Origin: Akkermansia massiliensis
Lineage (GTDB): Bacteria > Verrucomicrobiota > Verrucomicrobiia > Verrucomicrobiales > Akkermansiaceae
Reading direction: 5' to 3'
Assembly: GCF_018847375.1 (NCBI RefSeq)
Contig: NZ_CP072036.1
Location: 124,001 to 188,000, forward strand
DNA: 64,000 bases
Numbering within the stretch: position 1 is the stretch's first letter; the number at the start of each line of letters is the position of its first letter. Both the position numbers and the translations under genes were made by a program. Under the pieces are notes generated by a model. The model worked only from the letters and a program-made list of their open reading frames with translations. It was not told the origin of the DNA and ran no database searches. Positions 36,048 to 45,008 of the stretch are shown here, in pieces.

Positions 36048-36584
36048 CTAGTGGGAGGAGATGATTACGCGGTCCTCGCCGTCGGCCTCCTTCATGCTCA
36101 CGATGACCTTGGCTCCGGCGTGGTCCAGCACATGGCCCGTGTAATCCGGCTGGATGGGCACTTCCCGCCCTCCGCGGTCAATCAGGCACGCCAGTTCAAT
36201 GCGGGCCGGGCGGCCGTAGTCGAAGAGGGCGTTCAGGGCCGCGCGCACGGTGCGGCCCGTGTAGAGGACGTCGTCCACCAGCACCACCCTCATGTCATCC
36301 GTGGAAAACGGCAGGTTGGAGGAACGGAGGGAGGGGCGGACCTCCAGCTTGAAAATGTCATCCCGGTACAGGGAAATGTCAATGGCGCCGTACTGGGCTT
36401 CCACGCCCAGCTCCTTCACCTTGTCCACCAGCCTCCGGGCGATGACGTCCCCCTGGCTGAGCAGGCCGACGATGGCGAGCGGTTCCCCGGGAAAGCGGGC
36501 CACGATGCCGTGGGCCATGCGCTCCAGCGCACGGGAAATCCCCGGGCCGTCCAACACGATTTCCTGTGACGGAGGAGGAGTCAT
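36048..36584 (-). CDS. pyrR: PyrR: pyrimidine operon regulator / uracil phosphoribosyltransferase
   Basis: A 178-residue PRTase-fold protein. The PRPP motif VVLVDDVLYTGRTVRAALNA is near 99-118, and SLYRDD and RPSLRSSNLPF are typical of PyrR. In Bacillus PyrR senses UMP and controls attenuation; here it is the first pyr gene, ahead of pyrB. I did not find a clear PyrR-binding antiterminator structure in the leader, so regulation by attenuation is only inferred. It follows the purE-like gene by 21 bases. Confidence 0.95.
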   Translation of the reverse strand: MTPPPSQEIVLDGPGISRALERMAHGIVARFPGEPLAIVGLLSQGDVIARRLVDKVKELGVEAQYGAIDISLYRDDIFKLEVRPSLRSSNLPFSTDDMRVVLVDDVLYTGRTVRAALNALFDYGRPARIELACLIDRGGREVPIQPDYTGHVLDHAGAKVIVSMKEADGEDRVIISSH

Positions 36585-36605
36585 CTGATGGGAAAGGAGT
36601 GAACG

Positions 36606-37016
36606 TTACAGGCCGGCCAGCTTCAGGATGCGGTGGGCGGCCATGGCGGCGTTGACGGGGGTCTTCTTGTGCAGGCCCACCGTGGTGCAGGGCACTCCGC
36701 CCGGGCACTGGGCGATCGCCAGCAGGGCGTCAATGCCGTTCAGGGGGCCTCCGGGAACGGGCACGCCGATGACCGGAAGGGAGCAGCTCATCACCACCAC
36801 GCCGGGAAGGGCGGCGGACAGCCCGGCCACAGCCAGAATGACGGCCTTTTCCCCGCTGGCTTCCAGCTCACCCAGGAACTTGACCAGCTCCGGGAGGTCG
36901 CGGTGGGCGGACAGGACGGTTTCTTCATACGGAACATTCTCCTGAGCAAAATACTCGCGGGCGGGTTCCATAAAGGGCTTATCATTCGGGCTGCCGTAGA
37001 TGACGATGACTTTCAT
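36606..37016 (-). CDS. purE: PurE-like N5-CAIR mutase / AIR carboxylase
   Basis: A 136-residue PurE-fold protein, shorter than the usual 160. It keeps a GSPNDKPFM phosphate loop and LSAHRDLPEL, but the class I motif AGGAAHLPG is AGLSAALPG (His replaced), and NGIDALLAIAQCPGGVP replaces the usual sequence. No purK neighbour is present. Probably an AIR carboxylase of unusual type; functional divergence is possible. It leads into the pyr genes, tying purine and pyrimidine steps. Confidence 0.82.
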   Translation of the reverse strand: MKVIVIYGSPNDKPFMEPAREYFAQENVPYEETVLSAHRDLPELVKFLGELEASGEKAVILAVAGLSAALPGVVVMSCSLPVIGVPVPGGPLNGIDALLAIAQCPGGVPCTTVGLHKKTPVNAAMAAHRILKLAGL

Positions 37017-37087
37017 GGCTGTGTGTGCGGTTGTGAAACTTGCAGATTATGGCCCCAAGCCCCCTGCCCTGGCAAGACTTAACCTTC

Positions 37088-37107
37088 AAAAAAAACGGCG
37101 GGGGCCG
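37088..37107 (-). terminator. Weak terminator after the seven-gene paralogue array
   Basis: Minus strand CGGC-CCCC-GCCG followed by eight T residues. The stem is only 4 bp, but the T-tract and position downstream of the last array gene support it. Confidence 0.4.
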
Positions 37108-37183
37108 CGGGCGTGAAGGATGCCCGGACGGAGGCGCCAAAACTCCGGAACGGCCTCACCGGGCACACGCCTTTTCCCCCATT

Positions 37184-37903
37184 TCACCCATCTCTTTCAT
37201 GGTCTGCCTGTGAAACCGCCTCTTCCCCTGTTCCGCGTCTCCACTGCCCGGAGCTTCCGGAAGGGTCTCCCGCATCCTCCGGAATAACCGCCTTGCCTGA
37301 CTCAAGGTCCTTTTTCCACTGGTAAAGGCGCTTCAAAAGGTCAGGGGCGCTTTCCCCCTCCCTCTTCATCGTCCCACGGTCCAGCCAGTCAATCAACGCA
37401 TTCATGGAGCGGCCCAAATCATATTGATGGTCAAACCGTTCCCTGGCCTCGTCCAGACTGGCCATGAGATTCTGCACAACGGATATGTCTTTCCGGGAAA
37501 AATCTCCCTTCCAGTATTCATCCACCATCTTCAGGACGTCAATATACGACTCCCGGAAATCAGGCGGACATTCCGCCTCAAACCGTTCCGGCATGAGGTC
37601 AAACATGCTTTTACTCCTGTCGCCGGACGGAGTTCCCCGTTCCAGGGAAATAATTTCACAGCACAATTCAAGCATGACACGGTACTTGAGGATAGCCGCG
37701 CGGGCTTTCCTGAACTGCTGCACTTCCAAATCCACATTCGGCATGAGCGGTTCCACAACGTCCTGTCCGCTCAATACGCCACAACCGCATCCCCATGCCA
37801 TACCCGCCAGGGAAAACCATTTGAATAATTTCATCTCCTTTTCAGCGGTGAAAACCTTTTTTCTTTCCCGCACCGGAAACAGCAACAAGCTCAGCCTTCT
37901 CAT
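37184..37903 (-). CDS. Array member A: secreted QDV-family protein
   Basis: Last gene of the array, 239 residues from ATG 37903 or 216 from ATG 37834. The longer start overlaps the previous stop (ATGA) with AGGAAGGAAGG upstream; the shorter begins directly with the signal peptide MKLFKWFSLAGMAWGCGCGV. Predicted cleavage LSG-QDV gives mature QDVVEPLMPNVDLE. Shared features: a long helical body, ECPPDFRESY near the centre, and LESGKAVIPEDA. A hydrophilic tail (DPSGSSGQWRRGTGEE) follows. Function unknown; periplasmic or surface location inferred. Confidence 0.8.
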   Translation of the reverse strand: MRRLSLLLFPVRERKKVFTAEKEMKLFKWFSLAGMAWGCGCGVLSGQDVVEPLMPNVDLEVQQFRKARAAILKYRVMLELCCEIISLERGTPSGDRSKSMFDLMPERFEAECPPDFRESYIDVLKMVDEYWKGDFSRKDISVVQNLMASLDEARERFDHQYDLGRSMNALIDWLDRGTMKREGESAPDLLKRLYQWKKDLESGKAVIPEDAGDPSGSSGQWRRGTGEEAVSQADHERDG

Positions 37904-38538
37904 CCTTCCTTCCTCTCTTGGGATATAAACTCCACAGGAATAGCCAGTTTCCCGGACTCAAAGTCCTTCTTCAACCGGAGCAAATCCTTCAGGAATATTT
38001 CAGGGGCATCATTCCTTTTCCCGGTCTCCAACCGCTTATCAAGCCATTCATTGGACAAATAAATCGCTCGTTCTATTCCATACCGCTCATCCAGGCGTTT
38101 CATCACAGCCTCTATCGCAGCACATTCCTTTTTCCCTTGCGGCGTCTCCATCCATTCGGGATTTTCATTCAACGCGGCTTTTATTTTTTCCACATGCTCC
38201 ATCCATTCTTTCCGGAACATCTCCGGACACCCGGCTGAAATATTTTCAGGAAGCAGGTTCAGCAACCGCTTGCAAAGCAGCCCCGCATTAACATTTCCCT
38301 TAATATCAGATTCCAGGATGGCAATCCGCCCGCACAAGGTCCAGAAAAACATGTACCTGGCAACGGCGGCACGTTCCCGGGCAAATTCCGGCGTCTGCCG
38401 GTACCTGTCCACATTCGGCATGGAGGGTGACGCCACATCCTGCCCCTGCGCCATTCCCAGGCAGCAGCCCGCCAAGCCTGCGGCTAAAATCAGCTTGATC
38501 ATTAGTTGATAAGAGCATCTGCCGGGGATAAAGTCCAT
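37900..38538 (-). CDS. Array member B: secreted QDV-family protein
   Basis: 212 residues. ATG 38538 is chosen because AGGAGG lies 7 bases upstream; a later ATG (38502) starts exactly at the signal peptide MIKLILAAGLAGCCLGMAQG. Cleavage at AQG-QDV gives mature QDVASPSMPNVD. The body is helical with LLPENISAGCPEMFRKEW, and ends FESGKLAIPVEF. Two Cys in the signal segment do not form a standard lipobox. It overlaps A by four bases and starts 3 bases after the stop of C. Confidence 0.82.
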   Translation of the reverse strand: MDFIPGRCSYQLMIKLILAAGLAGCCLGMAQGQDVASPSMPNVDRYRQTPEFARERAAVARYMFFWTLCGRIAILESDIKGNVNAGLLCKRLLNLLPENISAGCPEMFRKEWMEHVEKIKAALNENPEWMETPQGKKECAAIEAVMKRLDERYGIERAIYLSNEWLDKRLETGKRNDAPEIFLKDLLRLKKDFESGKLAIPVEFISQERKEG

Positions 38539-38540
38539 CC

Positions 38541-39173
38541 TTATTCCTCCTTCTCCCCACACTTTTTCTCCGGAGAGACAGCCCCTTCTTTTTCCGGAGG
38601 AGGAAGACTGCGTTCCACATCCTCCATCTGCTCCATCAGGGCCGTGATGAGCGCTTCCCGGTCTGTGGCCGCTTTCATCTGCCTTCTGAGCTCCCGGTCC
38701 ACCTGCTGAAACCTTTCGGAAAGCGGATACCGGGAAACGACGGGAAGCAGCAATTCATTGCATGCCTTAACATAAACGCCGTACTCCCGGATCAATTCCT
38801 TTCCCGCCAGCTTCTCTTTTTCCATACGCTGAAGAAAGGCCTTGCTCATGGCATCCACCAGCCAAAACACCTTGCGGTAATCCGGGGGACATTCCTCCAC
38901 CAGTCTGACGGGAACGGCTATGTACGATTCCAAAAAAGCGCGGTGCACGCCCTCCATCGGCATCCGGTCCAGCAGCGGCGCCCTTTTCTCCAGATACAGC
39001 ATGCTCCACATCATGAGCCGGATAATGGCGTCCCGGTCCCTGAACAGTTTTTCCTCCGCACTCTGCGCCTCCCGCACGGACGGTTCCTGCGTAAAAGCAA
39101 CATCCTGCCCCCGCACCATTCCCAGCCAGCATGCCCATGCCAGAACTGCACAGAAAACTACATTCAGCATCAT
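38541..39173 (-). CDS. Array member C: divergent secreted QDV-family protein
   Basis: 210 residues with signal peptide MMLNVVFCAVLAWACWLGMV and cleavage at VRG-QDV. It keeps QDVAF but the following MPNVDLET motif has drifted to QEPSVREA. The central motif is kept (EECPPDYRKVF), as in member D. The C-terminal ESGK/IP motif is replaced by a charged tail (SLPPPEKEGAVSPEKK). Its start overlaps the stop of D (ATGA). Most diverged member. Confidence 0.8.
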   Translation of the reverse strand: MMLNVVFCAVLAWACWLGMVRGQDVAFTQEPSVREAQSAEEKLFRDRDAIIRLMMWSMLYLEKRAPLLDRMPMEGVHRAFLESYIAVPVRLVEECPPDYRKVFWLVDAMSKAFLQRMEKEKLAGKELIREYGVYVKACNELLLPVVSRYPLSERFQQVDRELRRQMKAATDREALITALMEQMEDVERSLPPPEKEGAVSPEKKCGEKEE

Positions 39174-39793
39174 CTTATCAATCCGGTTTCTTCTTCCATT
39201 CCTTCATTTTCCCCTGGAATTTTCAGCTTTCCGGCAATCAGGTCGTCCTTCATTCGTTGAAGCGCCTTCATGCGCTCCTCCCTGTTCAATCCTATCACCT
39301 TGCTTTCCAGCATCCGGAAAAAAAGAGAACTGCGTTCCCTCAAACGGTATTTTTCCATCATGGGAGCATTCATTTCATTGCATCGGTTGCAATATTCCTT
39401 AAAAACCTTGTCGAATTGTTCATCATCCATTTTTTCCGTCTTCATCCTGTCCAGCAGTCTGGCGGATTCTTCCCTGCACGCCTCAAAGGTTTTCCGGTAA
39501 TCAGGCGGGCACAACTCCAGCATCCGGGGAGGCGGCGCAGAGTTCATGCGAACAATCATGGCGGCCACGATTTCCCGTGTCTCCCGGCCTTTCATCTCCA
39601 GCCTTATCATCGTTCCCAGAACGCATCCCAGCATTTCCACCCGGTCAATGGCTTGCTGATACCGTTCCAGGGCCTTCCCTTCCTCCGTCTCCAAATCCAC
39701 GTTCGCCATGGAAGGCGCCGCCACATCCTGGGACATGGCGGGGAACGCCGTCAGGAATGCAGAAACCACCACCCGCCGGAACAGACTTAACAT
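39170..39793 (-). CDS. Array member D: secreted QDV-family protein
   Basis: 207 residues with signal peptide LFRRVVVSAFLTAFPAM and cleavage at AMS-QDV. Mature start QDVAAPSMANVDLETEEGKA. The centre has LELCPPDYRKTFEA; a CNRCNEM pair of Cys lies near 140. The end has LIAGKLKIPGENEG. It heads the overlapping D-C-B-A group; the gap to E (166 bases) is large enough for its own promoter, which I cannot identify. Confidence 0.82.
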   Translation of the reverse strand: MLSLFRRVVVSAFLTAFPAMSQDVAAPSMANVDLETEEGKALERYQQAIDRVEMLGCVLGTMIRLEMKGRETREIVAAMIVRMNSAPPPRMLELCPPDYRKTFEACREESARLLDRMKTEKMDDEQFDKVFKEYCNRCNEMNAPMMEKYRLRERSSLFFRMLESKVIGLNREERMKALQRMKDDLIAGKLKIPGENEGMEEETGLIR

Positions 39794-39959
39794 GAAACCA
39801 CGTTACAGGAGCCCTTCACATGCGGTCAACATTATTCTCCCTGTCCGCTACTGCGGAAAACCAGACAGGCAGGTCCGCAGCAACCACAGCAAACGCCCTG
39901 AAGGCAACGAGGGGGGCTGCCCGGTAAAAACTGCTCTTCCTCCTCTCGCCGCCCAGCTT

Positions 39960-40559
39960 CTATCCCTCCTGCTTCTGCATGATTTCCGCAGGAATAACCA
40001 CTTCTCCGGATTCCAGCTTTTCCTTGATTCCTTTAAGACGTTTGAGCATTTCCTTTTTGCCGGCGCCATCCTCCATCTCCAGGGCAGAAATACCCGCCTT
40101 CTTCATCATCCAACCCATCACCGGCTGTATCGCCTCCTGCACCATGTATTTTTCCATCAGCAGGCGTACGTCTTCCCACGCACCCATCTCCAAGTCTCCG
40201 GGAACGGCTCCAGACTCCTCCATCTTTTTCTCACACGTATCCTTCCATTGCCGTACTGCGCATCTGAAATCTTCCGGACACCGGGCAAGCGCGTTCATGG
40301 GAATGAACTCCCAAAAATGTTTTATTCTCTTTTGCAGATCCATTTTCTCCGCAGGATCCTCTTCCAGCATTAAAATCATCTGATTCAAAACCAGTACAAC
40401 CATAAAACCGCATATGGCGGCACGCTCCTCCTGAATTTTTTTCCCGGTCTCGGAATCCAAATCAACGACAGGCATTCCCGGTGAAGCAATATCCTGAGCA
40501 CGGGAGAAAAGAGGGAACGCCCCGCATAATAATAAAACAATCAATAAAAAGCGACTCAT
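39960..40559 (-). CDS. Array member E: secreted QDV-family protein
   Basis: 199 residues from ATG 40559 (ATG 40568 also possible). Signal peptide MSRFLLIVLLLCGAFPLFSR, cleavage at SRA-QDI, mature QDIASPGMPVVDLDSETGKK. The centre has FIPMNALARCPEDFRCAV and the end is LESGEVVIPAEIMQ, the best match to the family C-terminal motif. Met-rich middle (GWMMKKAG). Function unknown. Confidence 0.82.
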   Translation of the reverse strand: MSRFLLIVLLLCGAFPLFSRAQDIASPGMPVVDLDSETGKKIQEERAAICGFMVVLVLNQMILMLEEDPAEKMDLQKRIKHFWEFIPMNALARCPEDFRCAVRQWKDTCEKKMEESGAVPGDLEMGAWEDVRLLMEKYMVQEAIQPVMGWMMKKAGISALEMEDGAGKKEMLKRLKGIKEKLESGEVVIPAEIMQKQEG

Positions 40560-40760
40560 GCCAGCCATATTCACAGCATACCACGGGACCGTCCGCGGGC
40601 AATAAGTTTTCCGCCATTCCGTGCCGGGGCCGCTTCTTTTCCCATTCATGGACCTTCCCGCACAGCCGCCCATACGCCGGATGCCGTGGATTCCGGGCAT
40701 CCGCCGCAACAGGCTTGCCCTTTCTTCCGGAAAAACGCCGGAGCGGAACAACTACCGGAC

Positions 40761-41330
40761 TTATTCCTCCACCGTCTCCGGCATGACGAGGCGCCCTGAA
40801 CGGACATGATCGCGAAATTGCTTGAACGCTTGGGCAAACGAGTCCTGGTCCATGCTGCCGCGGGCGTTGACTTCCCGCTCCATCCAGTTCAAGGCCTGGC
40901 GGCACATGTCCTCCAGGCCGTATTCCGCCAGAAAGGCCAGAACCTCCGGGTCTTCCGGATTAAACGGCTCGGACTGCAAATCCCTTTTTCCGTCCGCCGC
41001 CTCTTTCAGAGCCTGAACCCTGGCATTCATCAGCTTTTGGAGCTTTTGCGGGCATTCCTTCAATTCCTGTTCAGGAAAAGCCGCCAGTATCAGGGGATAA
41101 AGATCCTTTTCCCTGAATACCTCGCCCTGGTTTTCCACGACCGGCAGGAGAGCGGCTAAATAAAGCAGCACGAAGAATTTGCGGATAGTCGCCTTCTCCG
41201 CCGCCAGCTTCTGCCCGGAAGGCGTTTCCAAATCCACATTCGGCATTCCGGGCGCCCCGACATCCTGGGCGGCACCGGACAGCGCAAACAGCACGGGGCA
41301 CAGCAATAAAAAGTTCAGGGGCATTCTCAT
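40761..41330 (-). CDS. Array member F: secreted QDV-family protein
   Basis: 189 residues, the shortest member. Signal peptide MRMPLNFLLLCPVLFALSGA, cleavage at GAA-QDV, mature QDVGAPGMPNVDLETPSGQK. The centre has FPEQELKECPQKLQKL and the end VRSGRLVMPETVEE. Helical throughout by composition. Separated from E and G by about 200-base gaps. Confidence 0.82.
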   Translation of the reverse strand: MRMPLNFLLLCPVLFALSGAAQDVGAPGMPNVDLETPSGQKLAAEKATIRKFFVLLYLAALLPVVENQGEVFREKDLYPLILAAFPEQELKECPQKLQKLMNARVQALKEAADGKRDLQSEPFNPEDPEVLAFLAEYGLEDMCRQALNWMEREVNARGSMDQDSFAQAFKQFRDHVRSGRLVMPETVEE

Positions 41331-41566
41331 GGTTCACTTTTGGACAGCGGGGCTTCCCGATCGTTCGAAATCTGCGGTAATCCCTTGTTCCTTTAATATT
41401 TTACGTTTCCGGGACGTCTTCACCGGGAAAACTTAAAACCTCCACGTTGCGGAATGGGAGCCGCGGAAAGCAATCCATCCCTTCCACGGCTTTCCGCACG
41501 TTCGCTCCACCAGGGGCAGATTCCGCCACCGGGCAGGAGGTAAAACGGAAGATAACGGCTTTCTTC

Positions 41567-42172
41567 TCAAACATCTTCCATCACCTCCCCGTCCTCCATT
41601 TCCTCAGCCTCGCCAATATTTTCGGGAACCACGACTTTCCCGGCCTCCATCTCCTCTTTCAGTTCACGGATGCGCCGGGCTTTAAACGCGGGGGTGTCAC
41701 TTTTCCTGAAACCCAGCCTGGAAGTTACCCAGCGTGCAATCCGTTCCTCTTCATCCTTCAAGCCGTACTTGAACAGCAAGGCGGCCACTTCTTCATCCGC
41801 CACGTAAGGCCAGACAATATTCTTTTCAAGCCCGTCCAGGAATTCCTGTATCTTGCTCTTTTTTACAACGACCAGTTCCTGAAAATCCGCAGGACAGCGT
41901 TTCAGGGCATTTTCCGGGAATTCCTCCAGGATTACCTGATAAAATTCCGTAGCCAGTCCGTTGCCGCCTCTGATTATTACTTCAAAGGAAGGAAGGTTCC
42001 GGACAAGGCACAACTGGGCAAGAAAGCTCCGAATTTCTTTACGATTCCTTTCCCGCACCCTTCCTTCCTCCGTATCCCGGTTCAAGTCCGGCACGGCGGG
42101 AGGAGCAATATCCTGGGCGGCCGCCATTTCCGATAAACTTAAAACGATCAGAAAACGAACCATCTTACCCAT
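41567..42172 (-). CDS. Array member G: first gene of the secreted QDV-family array
   Basis: 201 residues from ATG 42172 (ATG 42163 possible). Signal peptide MVRFLIVLSLSEMAA, cleavage at AAA-QDI, mature QDIAPPAVPDLNRDTEEG. The centre has FPENALKRCPADFQELV and the end MEAGKVVVPENIG with an acidic tail (EAEEMEDGEVMEDV). It carries the same layout as the other six, so the family likely grew by tandem duplication from a gene like this. Confidence 0.8.
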   Translation of the reverse strand: MGKMVRFLIVLSLSEMAAAQDIAPPAVPDLNRDTEEGRVRERNRKEIRSFLAQLCLVRNLPSFEVIIRGGNGLATEFYQVILEEFPENALKRCPADFQELVVVKKSKIQEFLDGLEKNIVWPYVADEEVAALLFKYGLKDEEERIARWVTSRLGFRKSDTPAFKARRIRELKEEMEAGKVVVPENIGEAEEMEDGEVMEDV

Positions 42173-42349
42173 GAAGACACCATACCACAAACATGCATTC
42201 CGGCAATACCGTTCCTCCAGCCGCTTCCCTACCGTCTTGCACGCCCCAATCATTTCCGGAACGAAAGGCTGTTTTTACAAGGCCAACGGCGGGAATGCCG
42301 GAATTTGCACGGCAAAGCTTGAAAAGGGATTCACGGAGCGCCGCATCCC

Positions 42350-43942
42350 TCAACGGGACATCTGCCGCGCCATGGCCTCCGCGCAGCGGCGGCCGTCCAG
42401 GGCGGCGGAAACAATGCCGCCGGCATACCCGGCCCCTTCCCCGCAGGGATACAGCCCTTCCAGCCCGGGATGCTCCAGCGTGGCGGGGTCCCGCGGAATG
42501 CGCACGGGGGAACTGGTGCGCGTCTCGCAGCCGATGAGCTGGGCGGAGGCCCCGGCAAAACCGCGCCATTTATGGTCAAACTGCCGCAGCCCTTCCCGCA
42601 TGCGCCAGACGATTTCCCCCGGAAGCAGTTCATGCAGGGGGTGGGATGTAATGCCGGGGTGGTAGCTGGTGGGAAGCAGGGAGGAGGAAACGCGCCCGTT
42701 CAGGAAATCCTCCACTTTCTGGGCCGGGGCCTTCTGCATGCCTCCGCCGGCGCGGCTGGAAGCGGTCTCCAGCGCCTTCTGGTACGCCACACCCGCCAGC
42801 ACGCCGTGCTCCCTGCGGAAGGATTCCGTATCTTCCGGATGCACGCTGACCACAAAGCCGGCGTTGGCAAACGGGGAATCCCGCCGGGCCAGGGACATGC
42901 CGTTGACCACCACCTCGTCATTTTCCGTAGCGGCGGGAACAATGAAGCCTCCGGGGCACATGCAGAAGGAGTGGACGCCGCGGTCCCGAATGGTGGTCGT
43001 CACGGAATAGCGCGCCGCCGGAAGCTGTTCCGGGCGTTTCCGGTCCGGGCGCAGATGGTACTGGCGGGCATCCACGAACGCCTGGGGATGTTCAATGCGC
43101 ACGCCCACGGCAAAGGGCTTCTGTTCCAGGGCCAGCCCCTCCGCCAGCATCATGCGGTACACGTCCCGCGCGCTGTGCCCGGTAGCCAGCAGAACGGCGT
43201 CCGCCGCAAATTCCCGGCCATCCGCACAGACCGCGCCGCGTATGCGGCGGCCGTCCGCGGAACGGAGCAAATGCTCCACCCGCGCGTTGAAATGGATTTC
43301 CCCGCCCGCGCTCAGGATGGATTCCCGGATGGCTTTCACGACGCTGGGCAGCAGGTTGGAGCCGATGTGCGGATGGGCGTCCGTCAGGATTTCCCGCGGC
43401 GCGCCGTGGGCCACGAAAATTTCATAAACCTCCCGCACGGGGCCGCGCTTGGTCGCGCGCGTAAACAGCTTGCCGTCCGAGAACGTTCCCGCGCCGCCTT
43501 CCCCAAAGCAGTAATTGGAATCCTCCATCACGGTGCCCTGCCGCAGGATGGGGGCCAGGTCAAACCGGCGGGAGGAGACGTCCTTCCCCCGTTCCAGAAC
43601 CACGGGTTTCATCCCCAGCTCCAGGCAGCGGAGCGCGGCGAACATTCCGGCAGGTCCGAATCCCACAATCAGCGCCACCGGGGCGCCGGGCCTGACGGGA
43701 GGATAGTCCCGGGAAAGAGGTTCTTCCGGAGGCAGAGGGCCATCCACCCCCGCCAGCAGACGAAGCTGGAACAAAATGTTTTTCTGCCGGGAGTCAATGG
43801 ATTCCTTCACCAGCCGCAATTCCCTGATGCGGGAGGGGGAAATGCCCAGCTTTTCCGCCACGGCGGCGCGGCGCGCGCGGTCGTCGCCGGCCTTCTCCAT
43901 CGGCAGAATCACATCCACCGTTACGCCTTCCCCTCCGTTCAT
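42350..43942 (-). CDS. NAD(P)/FAD-dependent oxidoreductase
   Basis: A 530-residue flavoprotein. An N-terminal alpha/beta region (about 1-80, GISPSRIRELRLVKESIDSR) precedes the FAD-binding Rossmann motif LIVGFGPAGMFAALRCLELG near 93-112. Then CFGEGGAGTFSDGKL, VLLATGHSARDVY and a C-terminal GLYPCGEGAGYAGGIVSAAL that closes the FAD site. This is the FAD-dependent dehydrogenase group without assigned substrate. Start overlaps the agmatine deiminase stop (ATGA). Confidence 0.9.
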   Translation of the reverse strand: MNGGEGVTVDVILPMEKAGDDRARRAAVAEKLGISPSRIRELRLVKESIDSRQKNILFQLRLLAGVDGPLPPEEPLSRDYPPVRPGAPVALIVGFGPAGMFAALRCLELGMKPVVLERGKDVSSRRFDLAPILRQGTVMEDSNYCFGEGGAGTFSDGKLFTRATKRGPVREVYEIFVAHGAPREILTDAHPHIGSNLLPSVVKAIRESILSAGGEIHFNARVEHLLRSADGRRIRGAVCADGREFAADAVLLATGHSARDVYRMMLAEGLALEQKPFAVGVRIEHPQAFVDARQYHLRPDRKRPEQLPAARYSVTTTIRDRGVHSFCMCPGGFIVPAATENDEVVVNGMSLARRDSPFANAGFVVSVHPEDTESFRREHGVLAGVAYQKALETASSRAGGGMQKAPAQKVEDFLNGRVSSSLLPTSYHPGITSHPLHELLPGEIVWRMREGLRQFDHKWRGFAGASAQLIGCETRTSSPVRIPRDPATLEHPGLEGLYPCGEGAGYAGGIVSAALDGRRCAEAMARQMSR

Positions 43943-44994
43943 GGGGCCTCCTTCCTCGGCCCAGGCTGCTGCTGCGTGATGCAGTGGATGGCTCCGCCTT
44001 CCAGCACCAGCTTGCGGGCGTCCACGCCGACTACCTGTTTTCCGCTGAAGCATTCCCGCAGAATGCCCAGGGCGCGGTCGTCATTCCGGGGCTGGTTGAA
44101 CACGGGAACGATGACGGCTTCATTCACGATGAGGAAATTGGCGTAACTGGCCGGGAGCTGGTCCAGCCGCCAGTCCTCCGCATGGAGGGGGTCCGGCATC
44201 GGGAGGGGAATCACCTCCACGCCGGAACCGTCCACGCCCCTCAAATCCTGCAGGCGTTCATTATTTTCCGCCAGGGCGCGGTAATGGGGGGAGGATGAGT
44301 CCGTCTCCACAATGGAGACCACGGCATCCCGGCACACAAAGCGCACCATGTCGTCAATGTGCCCGTCCGTATCATCACCCTCAATGCCGGAACCGAGCCA
44401 GAAAATGGACCTGGCGCCCAGCATGCGCCGCAATTCCTCCTCAATCATGGCGCGGCTCCATTCCGGGTTGCGGTTGGGATTCAGCAGCACGGATTCCGTC
44501 GTCACCAGCAGGCCGTCCCCGTTGCCTTCAATCGCGCCCCCTTCCAGAACCATGGAGGAGCTGCGCACGGGAAGCCCCAGGGAAGCGCCGATCAGGGAGG
44601 GAATGCCGTTGTCCAGGTCCCACGGAGCAAATTTGCCGCCCCAGGCGTTAAATTGCCAGTCCGCCAGCATCAGGGAGCCGTCCTCCACGTCCTGCACGAA
44701 GACGGGGCCGTGGTCCCGGCACCAGACATCGTTGGCCGGATGGTTGAACAGGCGGTACTGGTCCTCCCGCACCCCGGCGGCCTGCATCGCCTGCCTGATG
44801 CCCGGATGAAGGGGTTCCGCGGCATTCACGCACACGCGGGCATGCGGGGCAATGGCGGCGGCCACGCTCCCGTAGGTCTGCTGCAATTCATCCAGGCCGC
44901 CCTGCCACAAATCCCTGCGGTGGGGCCAGGAGAGCCAGACGGCGTCCTGCGGTTCCCATTCAGCGGGCCAGCGTACATCGGGTTCCTTGCTCAT
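43939..44994 (-). CDS. aguA: Agmatine deiminase (peptidyl-arginine deiminase family)
   Basis: A 351-residue guanidine-modifying enzyme converting agmatine to N-carbamoylputrescine. Substrate region WLSWPHRRDLW, ANDVWCRDHGPVFV, and MVLEGGAIEGNGDG; the DTDGHIDDMVRFV His/Asp pair; and the catalytic Cys about 338 in GGAIHCITQQQP. No signal peptide, unlike secreted PPAD. ATG 44994 is preferred to TTG 45012. Part of a minus-strand run with Minf_1886 and the oxidoreductase. No aguB in the window. Confidence 0.93.
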   Translation of the reverse strand: MSKEPDVRWPAEWEPQDAVWLSWPHRRDLWQGGLDELQQTYGSVAAAIAPHARVCVNAAEPLHPGIRQAMQAAGVREDQYRLFNHPANDVWCRDHGPVFVQDVEDGSLMLADWQFNAWGGKFAPWDLDNGIPSLIGASLGLPVRSSSMVLEGGAIEGNGDGLLVTTESVLLNPNRNPEWSRAMIEEELRRMLGARSIFWLGSGIEGDDTDGHIDDMVRFVCRDAVVSIVETDSSSPHYRALAENNERLQDLRGVDGSGVEVIPLPMPDPLHAEDWRLDQLPASYANFLIVNEAVIVPVFNQPRNDDRALGILRECFSGKQVVGVDARKLVLEGGAIHCITQQQPGPRKEAP

Positions 44995-45008
44995 GGCGGT
45001 ACGGGGGG

